Shown here: one piece after another, positions 1 through 12,067 of the stretch
How the letters are laid out: each line of letters begins with the position of its first letter
How positions within the stretch are numbered: the stretch's first letter is position 1
From: Lineus longissimus
Taxonomy: Eukaryota > Nemertea > Pilidiophora > Heteronemertea > Lineidae
NCBI RefSeq assembly: GCF_910592395.1
Contig: NC_088318.1
Span: 5,294,756 to 5,358,755 of the forward strand
Direction of reading: 5' to 3'
Length of the DNA stretch: 64,000 bases
The notes under the pieces: generated by a model
What the model saw: only the letters and a program-made list of their open reading frames with translations
The model's database searches: none
What the model was told of the DNA's origin: nothing
Made by a program: the position numbers and the translations under genes

Positions 1-152
1 TGGAGATTTGATGCTACAATCACCACCGTGAGCTGTCACCTATGAGGTCGTAATCCCGGGGTCGTGATTCGATTCCCTCACTGAAAAAGTTTGTTTTATC
101 TAGTACTTTACATTACACTGCAAATGTTCCAGTAGTGTATTTGATTATTGGG

Positions 153-720
153 TTAAAGGACCATTGGCATTATTACGGGCAGTATTACCAAGCTGTCGGC
201 TGCCCAGTCACCACCAAGAAGTTTACATCAACAAATTGCACAAAACAAGGACAAATTCAAAATCTGACTGAATTATCACGCTTTTCCGATGTTGACTCAG
301 TTCGATGACCCGAGTTAGCTCTCCATGCCTAGATCCTTTTCATGTGGAACGATGCACTAGTAAGGCGCTTCCAAGAGTCATGGGTCTACCCTGTGACGTA
401 TTGGTGAAGATAACGATTTTTTTTCGACGTCACGCTGATGGCGATTGATATCCCCGCTATACTGCGACGATCAGCATGATAAAGGAAACAACGTTGCGTC
501 GTATTAGCGGGGTGACGTGAACTCAGATCTCGGCGTGCACTCACGTGGCGGGAAAGGACATGTGCGTATAAAAATAACGAACAACGCTTTTTTCTACTGC
601 TAACAGCTGAAACAAAATTGGAAAATCGTCAAACACGTTCAGAAAAATAGTTTACTGATGAACCAGAAGACGCGAATAAATATACTGCAGCAGAATAGCC
701 GCCCATTCCCTTAAAACTGT
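153..720 (+). repeat. Diverged outlying copy of the array spacer repeat
   Basis: Position 153 begins with the TTAA-flanked terminal repeat seen later at 13398, 15737, 20955, 32578 and 49148, running through the motif CCAAGCTGTCGGCTGCCCAG. Further right (about 525-720) the sequence resembles the spacer that follows that element in every array unit (CACTCACGT, AAAATAACGA, GCTGAAACAAAATT), but far more diverged. The right terminal repeat is not found. I read it as an old, broken unit of the array spacer lying outside the array. Confidence 0.45.
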
Positions 721-1914
721 TTTAGTCAAGTATAAAGCAAATTGGTTCTCAATTTTGCCATCATGACCCGAACCACGCACAACGCCGGCGTTACTAGAAG
801 TGTTTGAGGCTGTTTTTCAGATCCGGAAGACAATTATTTGTCTCAAAGTTAACTGATGGCTCTGCCCCGCAATAAATTCCTGACAGGGAATTAGAAGGCT
901 TCCTGAAGTGAAATTAATTCCTGTGCGCAAGGAGAAAAAGTTTAATTCCTTGTGTAGTCTACGACTGTAAGACCATCATTCTAATACAGGAAGCCGTGCT
1001 CAAAATAAATAGCTTGCTTGTTAGTTGATTTTCTTTTATTCTTTGACCCGACACCGTGGACCCGAGTCAATGTCTCAAACAGGCAATTCGTGAATAACAA
1101 CTTTTTACGTTATTGTTCATTAATGGCGAGGTAGGAATTTATTGTATTTGTGTGTGGAATACAAATGCACTTAATTACAGAATTAAAAAGCCCAACAAAG
1201 CATAACAGTTTTTCAATCGTGAACATGGTAAAACGTCATTGGGGTACCGGTGTGATGGTGTGAGCGAGGTCCTGCTATAATGCAAATTAATAAGTTAGTT
1301 CCGGACCCGAGAGCCTTGTAAGCCATGCGGGGTGGTCGCATAACCGTAATGGTCGCCCACCTGTGTTTTACTGTCAATGCCCCACAACTGATTTGTTGAC
1401 TTGTATCGCCCGAATCCCGATATTTTTCATGCCAACCTTTTTTTTAGAAGATTATTATCACACCATCACGCAATATGTCCATTCCTGATTGGTCTCTCAC
1501 AGGAGATATGTCAGGATTACTAACGTTTCAGTTAACGAGGGTAAGCCGATTTCATCGTTGCAAATGCTTACTAACGAATACTACAAGTTGCTTTTTCAGA
1601 TCGAGCCTGAAATGTCTGTATCAAAACCCCGGTATTTGTCGTTGTAGGTTGTCAGCTCAATATTAAAAGCCATCACCACAGGCAGATAACATAAGAACTG
1701 CAATTACCTATGAGAAATATAGCAAAAATATTTACTTTCTCTTGGATAGATCTGCGGTAAGACGATGATGTTGCTGAGCGGAAATAAAATTCCGTAAATT
1801 TGTCTGTCTGCCAGGCCACCCTGCCTCCTCTTGTAAATGCATTAATGGAGGAAATTAAAACATGGGAAAAGGAGAATTAGGCAACGGATGCATTCAGTTC
1901 TGAGCACTCAATTA
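721..1914. other. No gene seen
   Basis: AT-rich sequence with stops in all frames. No open stretch is bounded by convincing splice signals, and no repeat structure was recognised. Confidence 0.5.
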
Positions 1915-2054
1915 CAGTGGAACCTCCCTTAGCGGACACCTCTCTATTAAGGACATTAGTTTGGTCCCAAAGTGGTTTTTTTTTCAATTTGACCTCTCCA
2001 TTAAGAATAGCACTTGTCAGTCCCGAGGGTGTCCATAATAGAGAGGTTCCACTG
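1915..2054. mobile_element. MITE with CAGTGGAACCTC ends (pogo/Tigger-like)
   Basis: The 140-bp element begins CAGTGGAACCTC and ends with the complement GAGGTTCCACTG. It is flanked on both sides by TA, the target duplication of Tc1/mariner-superfamily elements. Inside are GGACACC and CTCTATTAAGGAC motifs that recur in inverted orientation. Related copies lie at 10587, 23769, 34525 and 51273. It is non-autonomous, with no room for a transposase. Confidence 0.75.
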
Positions 2055-2056
2055 TA

Positions 2057-3764
2057 TTGATTCATCTGTGCTTGGTCTAGTATGTTAAAGTTGGGTCGTT
2101 GGTATGGTGCGAGATAAACTTGAGAGTTGATAAAACTTTATTTGATCGGGCACTTCTTGTTGAAATAGAGGAAAATGTTCGAGCAAAGTTAGTCTCCCGA
2201 GGCAATATGCTATGACGCCTAGCTTATGCTGACTTAGCTCATGTCGAGATCGCATCCGGTGGTGTACTGACGATCTCATGAAGCAGAACTCACGAGTATA
2301 ACGAGTCGCTTTGATGTCTGCGTAAAAAATGAAAATGTAAAGTAGCTAGGAAATGTGCCCAGAACCTTAATTAATAACGATGGCAATTTCAACTGCATGA
2401 TATATTGATGGCGAAACAGGGAAAGAAACGCATTTTGCTCTCTTCATCACAGGCCACGGCCAGCACCGTAGGTGGCGATTGGCAGAAGATTGATTGCAAA
2501 TTGCTAAATCTTACGAAATAACTTATACCTCGTTCAGTTCAAGCAGAGCTTTGGTTGCGTGATTGACTCATGAAACATTCATAAACCACTTGTGGAGTTC
2601 CCGTTCATAGGAATAATAAGAGTTAGTCCGCGCACATCGTAAAATTGCCTGCTATCGTTCAAGGGATATCCCCAGTAGAGATTATCCTGGATGGCTTTGG
2701 TGGTGTCTGCCTCTTCTAAATTTTACATGCCGGTGTAGAAGTTTAAAATGTCCTAGGATAGAATGCCCGGGAAACAAAGGATTATATTATGCGCTTCAAT
2801 GTTTCGAAGTGTTTTAGTAAACATGAGCATAAAGAAGCACAATTGTCTGTTACGATAGAACGACAAATGAATATTCATAATGCGGATTTTTAACATGTTT
2901 AAAAATAAACAAAACCTTTAAACTGTGACAAAAATTTGTGCTGAACAACAGTTACTATGCTGTGTCTAGCGGCATTATTATTGTCAGACCATCAGAGAGG
3001 AAGGACTAGCGGTAAGATATCGACTCCTGTGCACCGGTCCCTTTCAGCTGTTTCCGCTACTTAACCATTTAAAAACATGTTCTGATCAACTGTTAACCAA
3101 GTAGAATAACGCGCCTTTCCGCGCATGCTGCAAAATACTTTCTTGAAAACTTTATTATTCTATAGAAACCAATCTCAGTGTTAAAACAAGTTAGGTTTGT
3201 TTTATTGACGCTGTACACACACTGTTTTAGAGTGTTTATAACACCAGCAGCGGGGGGGGGGGGGGGCGGCATAATTGGTATAACGGCAATCGGCGATCGC
3301 AGTGCAGACACAATGCGCAATTATGCTTTCTCAACCAATGAAAATGCGTGCTTTGGATAACGTTGCTGCAACGTTTGATTGTGGCGCTCTGATTGGACGC
3401 TTTGTTCTACCGGTACGATCTATATTAAGTGCATGGATTTCACAGGGGTTTGAAATTTCGAGAGGCGGAGTATATTGAAAACCACTGGTGCCAGGATGAT
3501 AAAACACTAGTTACTTCAACTCCTATATCCAATTCAAGGCGCCTGGCCGAGTGTGTAAACAATGTACCCCATATTTTTAAACAAAACTGACTGGCGCTTA
3601 ACCAATCAATCGGCCGCGCTCGCATCGGGAAGGGGTTGCCAGCGGGCCTCGAATCTTCAGTCTTCCATCCACGAGACGAACACCACTCGATCGGTAAATT
3701 CCTTATTTCCTCCAAAATTACATCCGTTTCAGCGCGATTAGGTTACTTGAGTACCGTCGGTGAT
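2057..3764. other. No gene seen; poly-G run
   Basis: No supported coding region. A 15-base G run lies at 3252-3266. The short open frames here lack conserved partners elsewhere in the window and have no clear splice context. Confidence 0.5.
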
Positions 3765-4524
3765 AATAGGGAGGTTAAGAACTTGAACGATAAACGACAA
3801 CGGTAACGACAATGACGTCATCATCCAAATCGTCTACCGTTTCAATGATGAATAATTGTCGTTTGATTCAAAAGATCATTACAGGCCTATAGTGCACCTT
3901 CTGTGAGCGCAGTGCAGACCTTTATTATGATTATGAATTGTACTTCAACACATTGATGATGTAATCCATAGAGTACCAAACTTATAACTCCATGTGAGAT
4001 AACTGTAGCCCAGGTGAAACTCTGTCGACCCGAGCCGATTGATCATTCACTTCTGTACAGTCACTCAAGTGGAACATGCCGGCGAAGTTTCGTTTCTCTC
4101 AAGAGCAGGATGTGGTTTTGCTGAGAGAATAAGTTGTCGCTGTGAACCCCAAAAGAAGCAGTGGATCGATGTTGGTGTTGACCAATTCTGACTACAAAAA
4201 TTGGATCTAAAAGTGTCATGCATATCTACACGTCTAGAGTTGATGAGGTAATAGCCGTTCACAACAGGCCCTGGAAGGCCAAGAAATGTTGACGCTGGAT
4301 TCGATTGTCATAACAGCTCACATTAAAACATTATATAAGTGAGTTAAAAGGCCTAGTCCTGGTCTTTCCTGACTCGAATCAGTGTCAGCCAAATGAACAT
4401 TTTACATTTACCGGGAATTTGGTAAGCTTCTTAACCCAACAAACGTTATTACTTTACGATACACCTAATGACGTCATTGTCGTTACCGTTGTCGTTTATC
4501 GTTCGATTTCTTAACCTCCCTATT
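3765..4524. mobile_element. TIR element with about 55-bp ends
   Basis: The left end reads AATAGGGAGGTTAAGAA, then GAACGATAAACGACAACGG and TAACGACAATGACGTCAT. The right end is its reverse complement with only a few mismatches near the tip. The element is about 760 bp with no meaningful open frame, so it is non-autonomous. I could not identify a clean target duplication, so no superfamily is assigned. The ends include a TGACGTCA palindrome. Confidence 0.7.
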
Positions 4525-4741
4525 GTCTTCATTCTATAACGACAACCACAAATCACTCTAATTGCCAATTTTTATAGAATTTCTGCCTCACTGACTTCTT
4601 GAACACTTATTGCTTCAGTGACAATTTCCAAGGTTACCAAGAAAATGACAGAAGATAAATCCATACAAATAATGAAACGATATTTCATTGATGAATATGA
4701 TCAATTAGTTATCAGGCTATTCAATCTAAAGTTAACAAATC

Positions 4742-5188
4742 TACGGTGACTGGGAAAGGACATCGAAAAAAAAAATTATCGGCGGGACGACTTATTATCT
4801 CGGGGAGACGACTTATTATGTCGAGGGGACGACTTATTATATCGGGGGACGACTTAGTAAGTCGGGGTACGTCTACATGGTGAGAGAGATGAGGCAGTCA
4901 CAGTCAGGCCTCGCCCTCGCTTTAATAAGTCGTCCCCCCGACTTAATAAGTCGTCCCCCGACTTAATAAGTCGTCCCCGACTTAATAAGTCGCCCCCCAC
5001 GACTTAATAAGTCATCCCCCCCGACATAATGAAAATTACATTTAAAAATTTTTTTTTTTCGTAAGTCGGCCCCCCGACTTACTAAGTCCCCCCCCCCCCC
5101 GACTTACTAAGTCGTCCCCCCCCCCCCCCCCGAGATAATAAGTCCCCCCCGAGATTTTTTTTTTCGATGTCCTTTCCCAGCCACCGTA
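4742..5188. mobile_element. MITE built around a GACTTAATAAGTCG minisatellite
   Basis: Both ends carry the same roughly 30-bp inverted repeat, TACGGTGGCTGGGAAAGGAC followed by ATCG and an A-run (one G/A difference). The interior is a minisatellite of about 14-20 bp units based on GACTTATTAAGTCGTCCCCC in both orientations, so much of the element can fold on itself. Near-identical flanks (ACAAATCT left, ACAAATCA right) suggest a 6-8 bp target duplication, as in hAT elements. No coding capacity. Confidence 0.7.
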
Positions 5189-5470
5189 CAAATCACCCTG
5201 ATTGTATACAATTTATGTTTCGCTGACCTCTTTCGAAGTTTACGCTTCAATGACAAATATAAAGAAAAGTAAATGGTTAAAATCAATTTCGTTACAAAAT
5301 TTGGACTTCCAAAGCGTTTTATTCATGTTACTTTTATTTCATATGGTGCATAAAATTTATGATTTACGTCGATGTCTTGCATGCCATCATTATCATAACA
5401 CTCGGTGAATGAATGTGTTGCAATAAATTCTACTTCTATAAAATAAGCACTTTTCAACACGGGAGGTTTT

Positions 5471-5835
5471 CCGGCCATGTAGAATTAGCGGAATGAGCGG
5501 AATTAGCGGAATGAGCTGATTCTGGGCTTCATTCACCTGGAAAAGCCAGTATTTGTCGCGATGATCGTCGCCATGCCTGAACTCTGAAGACGAAAGCAGG
5601 TACAGTAATACAGCGCTGCGCACGGCTACCGACTGAACTAAACGGTCCCTACAGACCAGTTTTCATGCCATCATTGCGAGTCATGGCTTAACGACTGTAA
5701 AAAGCGATTTTCAAATAATCTTTGTGGCGTATCGAACAAATTAAAACTTAATGAATTCATTCAGTTCCATTTTGTATGAAATTATTTCATATTTTTTTTA
5801 GAATCCGCTCGTTCCGCTAATTCTACATGGCCAGG
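5471..5835. mobile_element. TIR element, GGCCATGTAGAATTAGCGGA ends
   Basis: The left end GGCCATGTAGAATTAGCGGA is repeated as its reverse complement at 5813-5835. The inner part of the left end repeats GAGCGGAATTAGCGGAATGA. About 365 bp, non-coding. The target duplication is unclear (AGGTTTTC against AGGTTTCT). Confidence 0.55.
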
Positions 5836-6459
5836 TTTCTTATGATATGATAATCTCTCATGCCCTGTGTTTCTAGTGCTAATCCTAACTACAAGCACAC
5901 ACAGCTAACATACAAGTGCACTACACATTATAAATGCACCAATTGCATATGGTTAATTACTGGGGAAAGAATCACTAACTTTTTTTCAGATTGTATCAAC
6001 TAACTGGTGTTTCACCATGATTAAGTCAAAATTCAGACATATCCTCTAAAAATGCAATTCACAAAATCTTGAATCATTGGGAACCAACCCCAATCTTTGG
6101 TGTCGAAAATGACACTTTTGACAGGAAATGACACATTTGTTTCGTTGCCAACTTCCAAGTTGGTCGTTTGACCACTTGAATTTTAAGATTCTTGTCAGGT
6201 TAAATGGATTTAATTCTATATAGATATATATATATAGGAGTAAATATTCAACAGATTTTACTCATGGAATATATAAAGAAATGTGATTACATTTATAGGA
6301 ACTCTTTTTCAAGCCACTATATTTTGTAGTTTGGATTTAAAATTGGGGCGAATGTGTTCCAGTTTTCACTCTCCCAAACTACACCACACCATACTGCATG
6401 AACTATAGAACCATGCCATGTGCATTAATTGTCCAGACGTAAGGTTGGGTGTTTACAAT
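5836..6459. other. No gene seen; short (TA)n
   Basis: AT-rich, non-coding in appearance. A short TA-dinucleotide tract lies near 6222-6238. No conserved copy is seen elsewhere in the window. Confidence 0.45.
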
Positions 6460-8629
6460 GGGCCATATGAATAAAAACTAGCATTTCCTTGGAAGCAAAT
6501 CCTTCAAGTAGAGGCAGTATTTCCTAAAAGTAGAAGATTATGCTTGTTTTCGTATGAATAATGTGGACCTTTCACTGCAGATACGTTGCTAAAAATCCTG
6601 TAGTAAATGCTTGAAGGTCAGTCACGGTGTCATATTTCTTATGAATGGTCTGTGCTGGTAATCTATTTCATCTTGTGGTTTTGGTATTGTTGGAAGTGGG
6701 TAAAGCAGGCTTACTGGACTTTGCGCAATATTTCGCAAAAAAAGTATTCTACGCAACGGTCCCTAGGTGACTTTTTCTATTCATAATACACAGCCTGTCC
6801 ATCCTAGATCGTGGTTACATGGGGAGTAATCGTTGTAAAATTAGGCCAAACGCAAAGACAGTTAACCCGGGTACCACTATGTTTACGATGCGAACAAGCC
6901 GTGTAAGTCATTATCAGCATTTTTTCATTGAACATTTGCGGGTACAGCGTCACAGGGAGCAGCATTGAACGGTAAACAGGTTCACATCATATTCAGACAA
7001 CGGCTTGTAACGGCCATACAGGAAACGATTCGTATCAAAAACCGACGATCACAACTATTCGCTTGCTGAGAGTATACATTACGCGCATACATTACATTCA
7101 GACGCTTTGAGAAATAACAGGTCATGTGCGAATTTGGCATGTAATTTTGGTAATTTACGTGAGTACATTTTCAACCCCGAAAAGTGTGAAGTGAAGTTAT
7201 GCTTTTATTTAGTACAAATCGGTAGGCATGTCCAACAAGACATGTGTCTCAGCTGCCTGGGTGGGTGTGGGTCATCACTCAAAAGTCGTTCTCTGCAATG
7301 CATGCAAGCACTGCGTGACTGTTTGATTTGAGTATACAATGTACGTTACCCTCTCTACTTCAAATGAACGAACCTCATAAGGGTTTGATAATTAATTGTT
7401 TGTCGTACCTTCTTCGATCGAGGACCGAACAAATTTTCAGGCTAGAGATCACCAAGTTTTGGGGGTCATTTTCGACCATTTGTGACCGGTGAATCGACTG
7501 TTCAGCCAACGAGGGGTTAATTTGGCCATTGGGACCACAAAACTTAGGCTCCTAAACTGAAACGTCGTCATCGTTTTCTTCTAATGGAAAGGAAAGTCAT
7601 AATTTTGATTTTTAAAAACACGTATTCATAATGGAAAACACATCCATACTGGTGACTGACACCATGTATCGAACTTGACGTACCGGGGTAAAACATAATG
7701 GTCACTCCCCATTTCGCTCGTTTCGTTTCGTTGCGCAAAGTCCAGTAAGCCGGTAAAGCATGCTGAACTTCAGGGCTTTTCACTTGGCACCTTTAAATGT
7801 CCAAGTTTTTTTTAGTTATGCGTGTGGGAGAGGAGCACACGACTGACCCTGGTAGTCGAGGATAGGAGGTCAAGAGGTTTCCTGATGAAAAGATGTTGGA
7901 GAAAGTGCTAAGTGTTGTGTCCTCGTTGACACGTACACTCTCTCGCATCATCATCATTCGACTCATCTGTCATCTAACTGGGGAAGTTCGCATCCATTCA
8001 ATAATTTGCCTCGTTATACATCATAGAACCTCTACTGCTAAGGGAGAGCCCCTTTGCAATTGTTTTGGAATGATTACTTTGACAGAAAAATTTGTCCTCC
8101 ACTTCGTCAGACCGAAACCTCAGTTCTCGCCGATTATGAACATACACTTAACATTTGGTCTTTCGTGCTCAAAGACCCATCTCGAGTGTCCTCCGAATAA
8201 ATTGTCAAACGCTATGACCTCCGCCACACGTGGCCTCATAAAATCGATCGATGCAGTGAATGATATGTGTCTACGTGACATGGCTTTCATGGCAAATACA
8301 ATTTTCGTGACCAAAACGCATAAAATCAGCCATTCGGAAGATGACAAACCTCTTCATTAATTTTTCTAGCCACCCCAGGAGCAACTTTAAAACATCGAAG
8401 GAAGCATTTCCTATCAAGTAAAAAGCATATGCTATGCTTTATTCATATGAAGATCAGACAAGTATTTACTTTCTTTCGAAGCAAACTCTAAAGGCTAAAA
8501 AGCGTTTGCTTTGACTTGTAGCAAAAACTTAAATTTCCGAGAATTTATTACGGTTTTATTCATACGAGTACAAGCAAATGCTTCAAAATCGGTAGAGAAA
8601 GCAAATACTAGTTTTTATTCATATGGCCC
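6460..8629. mobile_element. Putative 2.17-kb TIR element
   Basis: GGGCCATATGAATAAAAACT at 6460 is repeated as its exact complement ending at 8629, with one mismatch over the next few bases. The same AAT triplet flanks both ends. Several TTTATTCATATG-like subterminal repeats crowd the right end (about 8435, 8550, 8610), as in DNA transposons with subterminal binding sites. No transposase is recognisable inside. Confidence 0.45.
7893..8360 (+). CDS. Unassigned 155-residue open frame
   Basis: This is one of the longest ATG-to-stop frames outside the array and lies inside the putative TIR element 6460-8629. I recognise no domain. The residue mix (many Ile, Thr, Ser and scattered Cys) and the absence of a conserved second copy give little support. 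A 75-residue frame on the opposite strand (8120-8347) with a hydrophobic start overlaps it, so strand and coding status are both open. A chance frame in decayed transposon sequence is as likely as a gene. Confidence 0.15.
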   Translation: MLEKVLSVVSSLTRTLSRIIIIRLICHLTGEVRIHSIICLVIHHRTSTAKGEPLCNCFGMITLTEKFVLHFVRPKPQFSPIMNIHLTFGLSCSKTHLECPPNKLSNAMTSATRGLIKSIDAVNDMCLRDMAFMANTIFVTKTHKISHSEDDKPLH

Positions 8630-9504
8630 AATGCCTTCACGACCTCGCAAAATCGTAGCATTCGTTCGCCGCGACTTTTTGGAACGAAAAAAAAATCCGG
8701 CAATTTTGATTTCGCTGAAAAGTAACTTTCACGATAACATAAATCGTCAGGATTCATCTTCAAATTATGCATATACTCAGTGTAGAACATGCCCATTTCT
8801 GGAACCGTACGACGATGTGTTTTCCGTGTGCAGAGTGTCAACAGTTGGATTTAAGTTTGTCGCCAAAAGTTCGTCCAGGCGTTGACCGGGGCGATCGACC
8901 ATCCAAATATCTTGAGATCTCGAAGGGAGGCACATGGTTTTACCAGGCTGCGGAGTCCCCTCATTAGAAGATTGGGAGAGGTACATTACCAGCGTACATT
9001 TGGCCTCTTATGGTTGGTCACTTCCGGACAGCCAATGGAAGCTATTCCTCTAATTGAGAGATTGCAGTATGGCCGCGGTGCGCGCCGTCTTCGGTCTGGT
9101 TTTATTTTGGAGTTTCCATCTCCTAGTCTGATTGCCATTTCCCGGCTGACGATCTCCGACTACCCGGTGTGATGAGACATGTACACCGAGCCAGCAGATT
9201 TAATCAGAATCCGAATAGGATCTTTAAAAAAAATGTCATCCTGAGGACCGGCTGGACGTCGTTTATATTGAATATGAAAATTGTCTCGCATTTTCTCGAG
9301 TTATGCATGTATGTATACTATTTAAGAGGTTTTGATTAAAAAAAAAGAAAACATGATAAAACATGATCACAAAACATTATTGATCTGTAGTAATTTTATC
9401 GATTTGAGTGACTTCATTCAAATATTGGCTGATTATTAATCGATGTGGTTGACCATTGTGGCAGGGTTTATTCTCCACATAATGGAATAGGCCTCTCTCA
9501 ATAG
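8630..9504. other. Left edge of the array; no confirmed exon
   Basis: Around 9060-9170 the sequence is related to blocks that recur before each E8 exon (about 26130, 39855, 56880, 62920), sharing CTCCGTCTTC, ATTCCC-CGG and CTCCGACTAC motifs. This marks where array-type sequence begins. One frame gives a short conserved pattern (SPSL then SDY) but ends at TGA here, and the copies do not keep the frame consistently. No exon is called. Confidence 0.35.
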
Positions 9505-9621
9505 TTGCACCGACAGGAGAAAAGCACGGCCTGCAAGGGAGCAACATTTCAGTCATATCAGCGTGTTGCATCGTGTGTGTTGACAGGAGAGGACGATATA
9601 GTGAGTTTTCCAAACCGCCCG
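9505..9621 (+). CDS. E8: exon-like block, PAN-like cysteine segment
   Basis: The block is 117 nt, 39 codons, open. It follows the acceptor tract CCTCTCTCAATAG and stops at a good donor CCG|GTAAGG (phase 0 at both sides). It encodes LHRQEKSTACKGATFQSYQR then VASCVLTGEDDIVSFPNRP, whose C-x-G-A-T-F-x-S-Y...C-V-L pattern resembles the second half of a PAN/apple domain. Five further copies occur (17275, 26973, 40640, 57746, 63759), four keeping the frame, including one with a net 27-nt deletion. Its partner exons are unknown; in every complete unit it sits about 240-350 bp upstream of an A-type first exon. Confidence 0.4.
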
Positions 9622-10586
9622 GTAAGGCAAGCGGCTACATTTAGTATTGAGTGGTATTATTTTGTGTGCGTGTGCCGAAACAATAGTTGAACGTTGACCT
9701 AACCGGTTGCTAGCGAAAGGTCTTTTCTGCTGACCAGACTAATTTTAGTCAAGGGAGGAGTTCGCACCTCTTGCTTTCTCAGTAATCGCATCGTGAGGTT
9801 AGTTTTATTTCAGTCGATAATTCCGTCCATTATCCCACTCTCATATAATCAGAGCAGTAGCCATGTTATATAGGCTTTTCATCGTCACCTGTCTGATCAG
9901 AAGAACTCTGTCATTGAACAAGGCTTTGCATGACTTACTTTCTTCAGGTAGGCGTGAATAAGCATATCTTACATAATACAGTACTATAATTCTATACAGC
10001 TCCTTGAGATGACATGATAGTCCGTGCTCTCTCATTTCTATGCTTTTAGCTGGAGTAAATTGTACTGGACACAATCCGCTCAAATATACCCTGTGGTCTT
10101 ATAGTGACCATGTTTCATTCATTCACAGCGAACGTCGCGTCACTACGGCCCCGAACGCTCGCCCACTTAACATGGTGACAACGGCACGCGTCTTAATCAC
10201 CATCATGCCGAGGAATGAATGCAGAACATATCAAAGATACTAGTACACCTTTTTCCTCTAGAAAGGAGGTACCGATTTGTTTTTTTTCGTCTTTCAGCAT
10301 CTCATAAAATGTATCTCAACAGTAGTATGAAGAACTTCAGGTTAGTATTTGCAAACTTTTAAAAAATTTCTACGCCGTCATCAATCCAACATGTCTTGTG
10401 ATACGCCACTACAATCAAGTTTGTTACGTGCGCGTAATAATTTAGTCTGGGCATTTTCATGGGATCCAAATTATAAAAAGGCTTCATTCACATATTCTCA
10501 TGACATTTTGTGCGTTTTGTAAAGTAATGGTCAAAAATAGACATCGGCTTGTTATTTTAATTATTGTTTCTCGCCTGGTATGCTAC

Positions 10587-10763
10587 AGTGGAACCTCTGT
10601 TCGCGGACACCTCTTCATTAAGGACAACCTCTCTATTAAGGACACTAGTTTTGGTCCCAAATTGGTTGTTTCCATTTAATTTGACCACTCTAATCAGGAC
10701 ACCCCTCTTTTAAGGATAGCACTTGTCAGTACCGAGGGTGTCCTTAGTAGAGAAGTTCTACTG
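10587..10763. mobile_element. CAGTGGAACCTC MITE in A1 intron
   Basis: Flanked by TA on both sides, beginning CAGTGGAACCTCTG and ending AAGTTCTACTG. Same family as 1915-2054. It lies in the intron before the LamG exon; the same site is occupied in B1, B2 and B3, so the insertion predates those duplications. Confidence 0.7.
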
Positions 10764-11847
10764 TATAATGGCCAAGTCATTTTGAAAAAACCAAACAATT
10801 ATTTGAATAATCGGACAAATACATGTACCTCGTGGTTCCAGAAACGACTGCAACGCCATCGCACAACATATCGTGTAACAAACGGGCGAAACAAACTGAT
10901 TTTGATTTCATATTGTCCAAAATGTAAAAAAAATTTCGCTGAAAAATTCAAATTGCGTCTGGGATATTGATAAAATACATGTACAGCAGGCGAAATCGGG
11001 TGATCATAAAGCTGGGTCGTATATGGCTTATTACCATGGAGCACAACATTGTATGGCACCGTTTTGCTTCTGATTATAATAATTGTTTATATCCTCGATG
11101 TCTTGTATTTCGCTACCACTATCAACATTACAACTCATTTGGCGTCATCATGAAAACTACTGTGGATTCGTCCAATCATCTCATTTTGGCGAAGTATTGT
11201 CTGTTGGATTCAACCCAGTGACACTCTCGTATGGATATGGGGAATTCTGCCATTTATTCATATTGATGCACTAGATGTGCATAAAGGTAACGCGTTTAAT
11301 ATATCCGTACTTGCCAGGATAGACCCAAGCTACATTGCAATTCATAGATGCATATTTAGGTACAGTTTTAAGGGAAAGTGTCACATCCGGTTTATGTTAG
11401 CTGATAAAGATACCCGCTTGAGATTAGTTTTACGAATTGGGCGAACCGAATACTATCACGTAGCTGGTGAAGCTCTCCGTGGTAAAACAGGCATGGGTAG
11501 ATGGCAACTTCTGACGACTAGCTACAACCCGAGGAAGAATCTCGTGATTAATTATGTTAATTATAAATCGTATATTTCGACACAAACGCGGATAGGCAAC
11601 GATACCCATATAGCTCCCCATGACAAAGCTTGTTTCGGAGAACGTTTTGTCGGTAGGATGGCTTGGGTAATGATATTCCCATACATGTTAAAACAAAATG
11701 ACATCACAATCCTTTACGATAACTGTAAGTATGATTGATGAATTGGATCGAAATCTATCGTACCCTTTCTGTAAAATTTAAAGCAAAAAGCACTGCCAGA
11801 TTTCCCCCCCCCCCAAAAAAAATACTCATGAAGTCTTAGATTTAAAA

Positions 11848-12067
11848 GGCAGGTTTCGTAACCCTGACGAAGAGCTACTAAGAACGAAGTACGAAGTATG
11901 TATTTGTACTTTATTGACGACTTTGTTCGTAAGTTTCCCGATTCCTCGTACAAATTAGTACAGAAGATGATTTACGAGTGTCGTGTAAATGAATTAGCAC
12001 ATTGCTTAATAACCCGACAGACATTCGTCGTTCGTATTTCGTCCTTCGCAGGGGTTGTGAAACCTGC
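11848..12067. mobile_element. MITE with GGCAGGTTTCGTAACCC ends, A1
   Basis: An inverted pair, GGCAGGTTTCGTAACCCTGA on the left and the complement of GGGGTTGTGAAACCTGC on the right, encloses about 220 bp between LamG exon and microexon. The inner arms repeat GAACGAAGTACGAAG on the left and CGTACTTCGTCCTTCG on the right. All full A copies carry it (19394, 31031, 47577). Confidence 0.6.

Noticed and set aside
3178-3360. Frame with a run of glycines
   Set aside because: The glycine run is only a translated poly-G tract.
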